Source of the DNA: DASXTS01 sp036505275
Lineage (GTDB): Bacteria; Actinomycetota; Actinomycetes; Mycobacteriales; Pseudonocardiaceae
NCBI GenBank assembly: GCA_036505275.1
Contig: DASXTS010000114.1
Span: 1-30,869 of the forward strand
Length of the DNA: 30,869 bases
Direction: 5' to 3'
Shown here: positions 1 to 6,945 of the stretch, piece by piece
Layout of the letters: each line of letters begins with the position of its first letter
Position numbering within the stretch: the stretch's first letter is position 1
Program-made: the position numbers and the translations under genes
The notes under the pieces: model-generated
Told to the model about the DNA's origin: nothing
The model's database searches: none
What the model saw: only the letters and a program-made list of their open reading frames with translations

Positions 1-242
1 TCAGGCTCCGGTTCAAGCAAGGGCGAAAGGCACTATACCGTCGGGTTCTCCAACCCGACGGGCCGCACATCGCACAACGGGTGGACGCGATCATCGTGCT
101 CCCGTTGTCCCAGAACTCGCTCACTCCCGCGCTCAACCGCGCCCGGAGTCAGGGTATCAAGGTGATCGGCTTCAACGCGATCCTGGAACCGTCGACCGGT
201 GACAAAGCTTCTGCGCTCGATGTCCGCGTCGCGCGGTGGTAA
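1..242 (+). pseudogene. Remnant of a sugar ABC transporter substrate-binding lipoprotein
   Basis: Two reading frames together resemble an RbsB-type periplasmic binding protein. Frame 1 from base 1 reads a Ser/Gly linker and then HYTVGFSNPTG, the first beta strand after a lipoprotein linker. From about base 78 the third frame reads RVDAIIVLPLSQNSLTPALN, then RARSQGIKVIGFNA, and stops at 240-242. In intact family members about 45-50 residues separate these two blocks, so the piece carries an internal deletion with a frame change. It also lacks everything after the third strand. The window start cuts the 5' end. The identity is inferred from motif resemblance only, but the two blocks occur in the correct order and on the same strand. 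No function is expected. Confidence 0.6.
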
Positions 243-913
243 CGGGTGAGGATGGCGGACACCACCGCCGAGTGGGTGCCCAAGGGGTCCGCGACGACGT
301 CAGCGCCACAGTTGGCGAGCGCATTCTGGAATGCCCCCGGGGCGAGCAACCAGGACGCCACCGCGACCCGGTGCGCGCCGGCCGCCCGCAGTGACATCAC
401 GAGATCACGTACCCGCGGCTGCCCCGTCGCCACGTATCCGACGTGCACCGGCGCGCACAGCCGCCGAGCGAACGACCTGGCCGCCGCCGCGACGTCATTC
501 ATCGCGCGCGGATCGGAAGACCCTGCGGCGGCGAACACCACCGCATCCCCACGCTGCCACCCGGCGGTCGCCAGCCGGTCGGCGGCGGCGGTTACCAGCG
601 CCCGGTCCGGGCCAAGCGGGGCGGCCAGCGCCACGTCGTCGCGGCCCGATGAGGCCACCTGGGCCGGCACGTCCACCGCCACGTGGTAGCCGGCGGCCAG
701 GAACGCCGGCACGAGCACCACCGGTCCCGGCGTGGCTGCCTGCATGGCACTGAGAAAATCGGCCACCGTCGGCCTGCGTACGTCGGCGAAGCACAAGCCG
801 ACCCGCAGACCACCCGCAGCCCGGCGCACCCGCGCGGTCAGCGCCTCAGCAATCGCCGTCCCGGCGGCGTTGCGGGTGCCGTGCAGCACGAGACCCAGCG
901 CCGGGCGGGTCAT
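149..913 (-). CDS. CbiX/SirB-type sirohydrochlorin chelatase-like protein
   Basis: This 254-residue protein looks like the actinobacterial CbiX-family chelatases, which insert Co or Fe into sirohydrochlorin. Its N-terminus reads LGLVLHGTRNAAG, with the family's metal-binding His in an HG(S/T)R context. A second half-domain begins near VVFAAAGSSDPRA, as expected for a two-repeat chelatase. The ATG overlaps the stop of the upstream HemD-type gene (ATGA), so translation is probably coupled. Being last in a nitrite-reductase operon, it most likely supplies Fe for siroheme, but cobalt specificity cannot be excluded. Oddity: the last 30 or so residues, after ILTR, lie antisense to the decayed binding-protein fragment at 1-242, so this tail is probably acquired junk rather than part of the fold. 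Confidence 0.85.
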   Translation of the reverse strand: MTRPALGLVLHGTRNAAGTAIAEALTARVRRAAGGLRVGLCFADVRRPTVADFLSAMQAATPGPVVLVPAFLAAGYHVAVDVPAQVASSGRDDVALAAPLGPDRALVTAAADRLATAGWQRGDAVVFAAAGSSDPRAMNDVAAAARSFARRLCAPVHVGYVATGQPRVRDLVMSLRAAGAHRVAVASWLLAPGAFQNALANCGADVVADPLGTHSAVVSAILTRYHRATRTSSAEALSPVDGSRIALKPITLIP

Positions 914-2121
914 CTCCGCACTTCGTCCGACAGGCAGCCATGGGTGTCCGGCGGATCGGTGATCGCCCGCTCCGAGTCCAGAGCCAGCCGGTAGCCCCGC
1001 TTGACCACGGTCTGCACCAGCCGGGGCGACCCCAACGCAGACCGTAGCCGCGCCATCGCGGTCTCCACGGCGTGCTCGTCCGCGCCGCCGCCCGGCAACG
1101 CCCGCAGCAGCTCCGCCCGAGACACCACCCGGCCCGGCCGCCGAGCCAGCGTCCGCAGCAGCGACACCCCGGCCGGCGGAAGCGGGCGCAGCGCGCCGTC
1201 CACCACGGCAGCGTGCCCTCGCAGCTCCAGCTCGTGACCGGCCACCGGCAACGTGCGGGCCCGTGCCGGCAGCTCCGCGCACAGCGTGCGCACCATCGCG
1301 CCCAACCGCGCCCGCTGCGGCTGCACGGTCGGCACGTCGTTGTTCGCCAGCGGGCCGGCGGTCACCGGGCCGACGCAGCACGCCAGCACGTCTCGGCGCA
1401 CGACCTCCAACAGGGCGTCGAAAGTTCCGGCGGTCCTCGCCCGCGCCAGCAAACTGGCCACCGCCGGCGCGCTGGTGAACGTCACGGCGTCCACCTGACG
1501 GTCCATGATCGCGTCCAGCAGCCGGTCGAGGGGCGCGAGGTCGGCCGGCGGCGACCAGCGGTACACCGGCACCTCGACGACATCCGCGCCGGCGCAGCGC
1601 AGCGCCTCGACGAAGTCCGGCAGCGGCTCCCCGTGCAGCTGCACGGCGACCCGCCGACCCTCCACGCCCTGCGCCAGCAGGTACTCCAGCACCTCGGATG
1701 ACGACTCCGACGGCGGCGACCACGCGTCGGTCAACCCGGCGGCGCGGATCGCGCCACGCGCCTTTGGCCCGCGGGCGAGCATGATGGCGCGGCGCATCGC
1801 GGTGAGCAGCTCGTCGCCGAGCCCCCACCCGTCGGCAGCCTCCACCCAGCCGCGGAACCCGATGCCCGTGGTCGCGACGACCACGTCCGCCGGCCGCGTG
1901 ACCAACGCGCGGGTGGCCGCCATCAGCTCGGTGTCGTCGGCCAGCGGCACGATCCGGATGGCGGGCGCGTGCATCACCACGGCACCGCGCCGCTCCAGCA
2001 GTGCGGTGAGCTCGTCCGCGCGGCGGGCGGCGGTGACGCCGACGGTGTACCCGGCCAGCGGCGCCGCCTCGCCAGTGCCCTGCGCGGGCCGGTTGTCCAG
2101 CGGTCGGGCGTTCGTTGCCAT
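910..2121 (-). CDS. hemD: Uroporphyrinogen-III synthase (HemD) fused to OmpR-type winged-helix domain
   Basis: A 403-residue two-domain protein. Residues ~20-270 match the HemD fold, which closes hydroxymethylbilane to uroporphyrinogen III: GYTVGVTAARRADEL at the start, TRPADVVVATTGIGFRGWVEA, and VDAVTFTSAPAVASLL in the second lobe. Residues ~310-385 form a Trans_Reg_C winged helix (RPGRVVSRAELLRAL, then AVETAMARLRSALG and VVKRGYRLA). This fusion is known in actinobacteria (Rv0260c type), where it sits with nitrite reductase. The ATG at 2121 overlaps the nirD stop by one base (TGATG), and the stop overlaps the chelatase start. It could both feed the siroheme branch and regulate the operon, but DNA binding is inferred. 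No SUMT/CobA methyltransferase is in the window, so that siroheme step must come from elsewhere. Confidence 0.85.
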   Translation of the reverse strand: MATNARPLDNRPAQGTGEAAPLAGYTVGVTAARRADELTALLERRGAVVMHAPAIRIVPLADDTELMAATRALVTRPADVVVATTGIGFRGWVEAADGWGLGDELLTAMRRAIMLARGPKARGAIRAAGLTDAWSPPSESSSEVLEYLLAQGVEGRRVAVQLHGEPLPDFVEALRCAGADVVEVPVYRWSPPADLAPLDRLLDAIMDRQVDAVTFTSAPAVASLLARARTAGTFDALLEVVRRDVLACCVGPVTAGPLANNDVPTVQPQRARLGAMVRTLCAELPARARTLPVAGHELELRGHAAVVDGALRPLPPAGVSLLRTLARRPGRVVSRAELLRALPGGGADEHAVETAMARLRSALGSPRLVQTVVKRGYRLALDSERAITDPPDTHGCLSDEVRR

Positions 2122-2477
2122 CACGGCAGGCCTACCTCGATCTCGCCGTCGACGACCCGCACCGGATATGTGGTCAGCACCACCGCGGGATCGTCGAAGC
2201 ATCGGCCGGTGGTCAGGTCGAACACCTGCTTGTACAGCGGCGAGGCGACGGTCGGCACGCCAGCGCGGTCGCCGACGATCCCCCGCGACAGCACGGCGGC
2301 GCCGGTGAACGGGTCGATGTTGTGCACCGCGTACACGGCGTCGCCGGTGCCATCGAGGGTTCGGAACAGCGCGACCTGGACGTCGCCGGCCAGCAGCACG
2401 GCAACACCGCGTTCCGGCTGCAGCCGCGCGAGCGGGCAGACGCCGACCCAGCGCCGCGTGTCGAGAACAACGGTCAT
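2121..2477 (-). CDS. nirD: Nitrite reductase [NAD(P)H] small subunit NirD
   Basis: A 118-residue Rieske-fold protein that partners NirB in the cytoplasmic reduction of nitrite to ammonium. Diagnostic stretches are WVGVCPLARLQPERGVAVL at the start, YAVHNIDPFTGAAVLSRGI in the middle and SPLYKQVFDLTTGRC towards the end. As usual for NirD, the Cys/His pairs of true Rieske clusters are absent, so it should not carry a cluster. Length is normal for the family. The ATG overlaps the nirB stop (ATGA), and its own stop overlaps the hemD start, giving tight translational coupling along the operon. Confidence 0.95.
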   Translation of the reverse strand: MTVVLDTRRWVGVCPLARLQPERGVAVLLAGDVQVALFRTLDGTGDAVYAVHNIDPFTGAAVLSRGIVGDRAGVPTVASPLYKQVFDLTTGRCFDDPAVVLTTYPVRVVDGEIEVGLP

Positions 2478-5047
2478 CGGGGCACCCCCACGGTAGGCCC
2501 TACAGTCGGTAGCGGCAGCTCGATCGGCGCGGGTGCCGGCGCCGGCACCGGCTGCCCGCGCGCGGTGACGAACTCGATCGTCGGATCCGGCTCGCCGGGC
2601 GCGTTGACGAAGCTGGTGAACCGGGCGAGCTTGTCCGGATCCTCCAGTACCCCGCGCCACTCGTCGGAGTAGTTGGCGATGTGCGCCGCCATGGCCGCCT
2701 GCAGGTCGCCGCAGATGCCCAGCTTGTCGTCGACGATCACCGCACGCAGGTGGTCGAGGCCGCCGTCCATGGCCTCGATCCATGGCGCGGTTCGCTGTAG
2801 CCGGTCCGCCGTCCGGATATAGAACATGAGGAACCGGTCGATCAGCCGGACCAGCGTCTCGGTGTCCACATCGCTGATCAGCAGGTCGGCGTGCCGCGGC
2901 CGGAAGCCACCGTTGCCGCCGACATAGAGGTTCCAGCCGTGCTCGGTGGCGATCACGCCGAAGTCCTTGCCGCGGGCCTCCGCGCACTCCCTGGCGCATC
3001 CGGACACCGCCGCCTTGATCTTGTGTGGTGCCCGGAGCCCGCGATAGCGCAGCTCCAGCGCGATTGCGAGCCCGACCGAGTCCTGTACGCCGTAGCGGCA
3101 CCAGGTGGAGCCGACGCATGACTTCACTGTGCGCAGCGCCTTGCCGTAGGCGTGCCCGGACTCGAAGCCGGCGTCCACCAGCCGCCGCCAGATCGCCGGC
3201 AGCTGCTCGACGCGCGCACCGAACAGGTCGATCCGCTGCCCGCCGGTGATCTTCGAGTAGAGGTTGAAGTCGCGGGCAACCTCGCCGATCGCGATCAGCT
3301 TCGCCGGGGTGATCTCGCCGCCGGGGATCCGTGGCACCACCGAGTAGGTGCCGTTGCGCTGCATGTTGGCCAGGAAGTGGTCGTTGGTGTCCTGCAGGGT
3401 GGCCTGCTCGCCGTCCAGGATGTGTCGCTCCGCGCCGATCACCGGCCCGATCGACGCCAGGATGGACGCGACCGCCGGCTTGCAGAGGTCGCAGCCGCGG
3501 CCGGTGCCGGTCCGGGCGACCAGCTCGGAGAACGTGCGGATGCCGGTGCCGGCGACGATCTCGAACAACTCGGCGCGGCTGACCGGGAAGTGCTCACACA
3601 GCGCCTTGGACACCGCCACACCGGCGACGCCGAGCAACTGCTTGAGGGTGGGCACGCACGAGCCGCAGCCCGTGCCGGCGTTGGTGCACGCCTTGACCGC
3701 CGGCACGGTGTTGCAGCCGCCGTTCGTGATGGCGGACAGGATCGTGCCCTTGGTCACGGCGTGGCAGCTGCAGATCTGCGCGGCGTCCGGCAGCGCGCCC
3801 ACGCCGACCTCGCCGCTGGCGCCGGCGGCGGCCGGGGCGATCATCGCGACCGGGTCGCCGGGCAGCGGGTGGCCGACCAGCGCGCGCAACGTCCCGTATG
3901 CCGACGCGTCGCCGACCAGTACGCCGCCGAGCAACGTCCTGGCGTCGTCGGACACCACGAGCTTGGCGTAGCTGCCGGCGACCGCGTCGTTCACCACGAC
4001 CTCGAGCGCACCCTCGCTCTTGGCGTGCGCGTCGCCGAAGCTCGCCACGTCGACGCCGAGCAGCTTCAGCTTGGTCGAGGTGTCCGCGCCGGGGAACTCG
4101 GCGGCGCCGCCGAGCAGCCGGTCGGCGACCACCTCGGCCATCGCGTAGCCGGGCGCGACCAGCCCGTAGCAACGCCCGCCCAGGCAGGCGACCTCCCCGA
4201 TCGCGTAGATCTGCTCGTCCGCGGTGCGGCAGCCAGCGTCCACCACGACGCCGCCGCGCTCACCGATCGGCAGGCCGGCGGCGCGGGCCAACTCGTCGCG
4301 CGGCCGGATGCCGGCGGAGAACACCACAACGTCCGGGTCGAGCTCGGTGCCGTTGGTCAGCGTGGCGAGCATCCGGCCGCGGTCCCGCACTATCCGCGTG
4401 ACCGACGTGCCGGTGTGCACGGTGACGTCGAGCCGCTCGACCAGCCGGCGCAGCAGCCCGCCGCCGCCCTCGTCGACCTGCATCGGCATCAGCCACGGCG
4501 CGAGCTCCACCACGTGCGGCGACATGCCGAGCAGTCGCAGCGCGTTGGCCGCTTCCAGGCCGAGCAGGCCGCCGCCGATCACAATGCCGGCGCGCCGGCC
4601 GGGCTTGCCATGGGCTGCCGCCCGCCGCGCCGCCGCGTTGATCGCGTCCAGGTCCTCCAGCGTGCGGTAGACGAAGCAGCCCTCGAGCTCACGCCCTTCG
4701 ACCGGCGGCACGAACGGGTAGGAGCCGGTGGCGAGCACCAGCGCGTCGTAGCGCAGCGTGGCGCCCTTCGACGTCGTGACGGTCGCCGTGGCTCGGTCGA
4801 TCGCGGTGACCCGCTCGCCGAGCCGGAGCTCGACCAGCTCGTCGGACCGGACGTCGTCGCCGACCAGGCACAGCTCCTCGGCGGACGCCCCGTCGAAGTA
4901 GGACGACAGCGACACCCGGTCGTAGGCCGGATGCGGTTCCTCGCCGACCACCACGATCCGCCAGGCGCCGCCGGTGTCACGGGAGCGCAGTGCCTCCACC
5001 AGGCGGTGCGCGACCATGCCGTGTCCCGCGATCAGGAGCGTGCTCAC
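2474..5047 (-). CDS. nirB: Assimilatory nitrite reductase large subunit NirB
   Basis: An 857-residue siroheme nitrite reductase, NAD(P)H-dependent, producing ammonium. Order of domains: FAD-binding Rossmann (LLIAGHGMVAHRL), NAD-binding Rossmann (GIVIGGGLLGLEAANAL), a BFD-type [2Fe-2S] domain at ~424-470 (ICSCHAVTKG ... GTGCGSC), a second BFD-like segment ending GRGCDLCKP, the ferredoxin-like half-domain at ~555-620 (YSVVPRIPGGEITPAKL), and the siroheme/[4Fe-4S] domain with KSCVGSTWCRYG and SGCARECAEARGKDFG supplying four Cys. I chose the GTG at 5047: it follows a strong GGAGGAGGT sequence, overlaps the nasB stop (GTGA) and gives the usual family length. A longer in-frame start exists but has no such support. 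The C-terminus has a short Ala-Pro repeat. Complete and apparently functional. Confidence 0.96.
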   Translation of the reverse strand: MSTLLIAGHGMVAHRLVEALRSRDTGGAWRIVVVGEEPHPAYDRVSLSSYFDGASAEELCLVGDDVRSDELVELRLGERVTAIDRATATVTTSKGATLRYDALVLATGSYPFVPPVEGRELEGCFVYRTLEDLDAINAAARRAAAHGKPGRRAGIVIGGGLLGLEAANALRLLGMSPHVVELAPWLMPMQVDEGGGGLLRRLVERLDVTVHTGTSVTRIVRDRGRMLATLTNGTELDPDVVVFSAGIRPRDELARAAGLPIGERGGVVVDAGCRTADEQIYAIGEVACLGGRCYGLVAPGYAMAEVVADRLLGGAAEFPGADTSTKLKLLGVDVASFGDAHAKSEGALEVVVNDAVAGSYAKLVVSDDARTLLGGVLVGDASAYGTLRALVGHPLPGDPVAMIAPAAAGASGEVGVGALPDAAQICSCHAVTKGTILSAITNGGCNTVPAVKACTNAGTGCGSCVPTLKQLLGVAGVAVSKALCEHFPVSRAELFEIVAGTGIRTFSELVARTGTGRGCDLCKPAVASILASIGPVIGAERHILDGEQATLQDTNDHFLANMQRNGTYSVVPRIPGGEITPAKLIAIGEVARDFNLYSKITGGQRIDLFGARVEQLPAIWRRLVDAGFESGHAYGKALRTVKSCVGSTWCRYGVQDSVGLAIALELRYRGLRAPHKIKAAVSGCARECAEARGKDFGVIATEHGWNLYVGGNGGFRPRHADLLISDVDTETLVRLIDRFLMFYIRTADRLQRTAPWIEAMDGGLDHLRAVIVDDKLGICGDLQAAMAAHIANYSDEWRGVLEDPDKLARFTSFVNAPGEPDPTIEFVTARGQPVPAPAPAPIELPLPTVGPTVGVPR

Positions 5048-6546
5048 GCGACCTCCTCCGCGGTGCTCTCGGCAGTGCTCTCGCCAGTGCTCTCGCCAGT
5101 GGCCAGCCAGTCGGCGATGCCGGCCACCACGTCCGCGCAGCTGCCACACCCGGTGCTCGCCCTGGTCGCGCCGGTCAGCGCGGCGAGACTGCTCGCGCCG
5201 GCCCGCCAGGCGGTCACCAACGCACCCTTGGTCACGTTGTTGCACCGGCACACCACCGCCCGGGCTGGCAGGTGTTGGGGGGAGTCGGCCGGGCCGGCGC
5301 CGGACGGCAGCGCACGGCCGAGCAGCAGCGCGAGCCGGTCGGATGGCGCCGGCATGCCGGTGTCGTAGAGCTGGATGACGGTGGCCGCGGCGTCCGGCAC
5401 GCCGAGCATGACCGCCCCGGTGACCTTGTCGCCGCGCAGCACGAGCTTGGCGTAGCGGCCGCGGGCGGCGTCTTCCAGCCGCAGCACCTCGGCGGTGTCC
5501 TTGCCGGAGGCGTCACGTTCGGTGTGCACCTCGCCGAGCGTGGCGAGATCGATGCCGCGCGCCTTGAGCCGAGTGACGGCGTTCGTGCCCCGATACCGCG
5601 CGGCCGGGTTGGCGCCGGTGAGCAGGTCGGCGAGCACCACGGCCTGGTCCCAGGATGGCTGCACGAGGCCGGCCACCGTCCCCGGGAACTGCGCGCAGTC
5701 GCCGATTGCGTGGATGCGGCGGTCCGAGGTGGTGAGCCGCTCGTCGACCATGATGCCCTTGTCGACGGCCAGGCCGGCGGCGAGCGCCAGCCCGGTCTCG
5801 GGGCGGACGCCGGCGGACACCACCACGGCGTCCACCGGCAGTGTGCAGCCGTCGTCCAACTCGAGGCCGTGGCCCGGCGTCCAGCGCTTGGCCAGGACGT
5901 TGAGGCGGATCTCGATGCCCAGCTCGGCGAGTGTGGCGGCGAGCACCGCGCCGCCCTGCCCGTCCAGCTGGCGCTCCATGAGGTGCTCGACCGGATGCAC
6001 GACGGTGACCCGGGCGCCGCGGCCGGCGAGCCCGCGGGCGGCCTCCAGGCCCAGCAGCCCGCCGCCGAGCACGGCGACGGGCGTGCCGGCGCGGGCGATG
6101 GAAAGGATGCGGGCGCAGTCGTCCAGGTCGCGGAACGCGGCGACGCCGCCGGCCATCCGGCCGTCGGTGGCCAGCCCGTCGACCGGCGGGATCCACGGCA
6201 CGCTGCCGGTGGCAAGGACCAGCTCGTCGTAGCGCAGCGTGGTGTCGTCGTCCAGCTCGACCAGCCTGCGCTCCCGGTCGATGCTGGTCGCCTGAACGCC
6301 GCGGCGAAGCACGACGTTGTGGTCCTCCGGCCACGCCGGGTGCTGCGTGGTGATCTCGTCGGGCTTGAGCTGCCCGGCGAGCACGGCGGACAGCAGCACC
6401 CGGTTGTACGCGGCATGGGTCTCCGCGCCGATCACGGTCAACGCCACCCGCTCGCCGTGCGGGTCCCGCCGGCGGACTTCCTCTGCCAGGCGCGCGCCGG
6501 CCATTCCATAGCCGATCAGCACGACGCGACGGGCCTGGTTGGTCAC
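5044..6546 (-). CDS. nasB: FAD-dependent electron-transfer protein of nitrate assimilation (NasB-like)
   Basis: This 500-residue protein resembles the N-terminal half of NirB but lacks the siroheme part. It has a FAD Rossmann motif (VVLIGYGMAGARLAEE), an NAD(P) Rossmann motif (PVAVLGGGLLGLEAARGL) and a C-terminal BFD-type [2Fe-2S] domain (VVCRCNNVTKG ... STGCGSC). In nas operons such proteins pass electrons from NADH to the nitrate reductase catalytic subunit; that role is inferred from position. The GTG start at 6546 has no clear ribosome-binding site and lies 6 bases after a candidate -10 box, which suggests a leaderless transcript. The last 16 or so residues are an expanded repeat (GEST/AEST units) encoded by a 12-bp tandem repeat that runs up to the nirB ribosome-binding site. 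Confidence 0.85.
   Translation of the reverse strand: MTNQARRVVLIGYGMAGARLAEEVRRRDPHGERVALTVIGAETHAAYNRVLLSAVLAGQLKPDEITTQHPAWPEDHNVVLRRGVQATSIDRERRLVELDDDTTLRYDELVLATGSVPWIPPVDGLATDGRMAGGVAAFRDLDDCARILSIARAGTPVAVLGGGLLGLEAARGLAGRGARVTVVHPVEHLMERQLDGQGGAVLAATLAELGIEIRLNVLAKRWTPGHGLELDDGCTLPVDAVVVSAGVRPETGLALAAGLAVDKGIMVDERLTTSDRRIHAIGDCAQFPGTVAGLVQPSWDQAVVLADLLTGANPAARYRGTNAVTRLKARGIDLATLGEVHTERDASGKDTAEVLRLEDAARGRYAKLVLRGDKVTGAVMLGVPDAAATVIQLYDTGMPAPSDRLALLLGRALPSGAGPADSPQHLPARAVVCRCNNVTKGALVTAWRAGASSLAALTGATRASTGCGSCADVVAGIADWLATGESTGESTAESTAEEVA
5062..5103 (-). repeat. 12-bp tandem repeat in the nasB 3' end
   Basis: About three and a half copies of a 12-bp unit (plus strand AGTGCTCTCGCC, first copy GGTGCTCTCGGC) lie directly upstream of the nirB ribosome-binding site. 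They encode GEST/AEST units in the NasB tail and preserve the frame. Read directly from the sequence. Confidence 0.9.
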
Positions 6547-6573
6547 GCTTCGAAGCTAAGAAGGCGCCGTTAC
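6547..6573 (-). promoter_or_regulatory. Putative nasB-nirBD promoter with element shared with narK
   Basis: The plus-strand block GCTAAGAAGGCGCCGTTAC at 6555-6573 matches 16 of 19 bases of the block upstream of narK (10459-10477). On the coding strand it reads GTAAC-N10-TAGCTT, and TAGCTT (6553-6558) fits the actinobacterial TANNNT -10 box. Only six bases separate it from the GTG, so the transcript may be leaderless. A perfect GCTTCGAAGC palindrome (6547-6556) overlaps the -10. The regulator is unknown; GlnR is a natural candidate for a nas operon, but a full GTNAC-N6-GAAAC box is not visible. Confidence 0.55.
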
Positions 6574-6945
6574 AGCGCGGGGATTTGACGTGTCGGCCGG
6601 GTTAAGTTGCTCGCACTTTCGCAGGTCGCGGCGGGTGAGCGGGTCGCGGCGGTAACGTTGACACGCCGACCGGCAAGGGCCTCGCCGACCGTGTCGCCCG
6701 TCTCCGTCTTCGGCATTGGGGCCGGGACTAAAATCTTTGGTTGCCTGCGCCGTCTGGCCCGGCCCTGGACCGCGGGCGGCAGCCGCGGCGGCGAGGGCCG
6801 GCGCCGCTCCCCGTCCGGCCGGGCCTGGCGAGACTGCCGCCGCTGCGGGTCAGGCCGGCATGGTGCCGCGACGCCCGCCATCCTCGGGCTGGGACGAGGG
6901 CCCTGCCCAGCGGGAACCCGACACCAGGTTCGGCCGCGACCCCAG
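6574..6945. other. Intergenic gap between nasC and nasB
   Basis: About 370 bases with no credible gene. The possible reading frames are Arg/Pro/Ala-rich and match no family. The region holds one AT-richer island, GGGACTAAAATCTTTGG (6724-6740), standing out in GC-rich surroundings. Its left half resembles a DosR/DevR half-site (GGGACTWW). No strong terminator was found after nasC; the inverted pair CCTCG/CGAGG near 6882-6899 is weak. Confidence 0.5.

Noticed and set aside
3152..5368. Long plus-strand open frame (738 codons) opposite nirB
   Set aside because: Arg/Ala/Gly/Asp-rich translation with no family motif; it is the antisense shadow created by GC-biased codons of nirB.
6555..6573. Canonical GlnR box
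   Set aside because: Only a GTTAC half is present; the GAAAC partner at six bases is not, so the site is left unassigned.
6570..6881. Small minus-strand open frame in the nasC-nasB gap
   Set aside because: Pro/Arg/Ala-rich, no ribosome-binding site, no recognisable domain, overlaps the putative promoter.
6882..6899. Terminator after nasC
   Set aside because: The CCTCG/CGAGG stem is only five pairs with a long loop and no T run.
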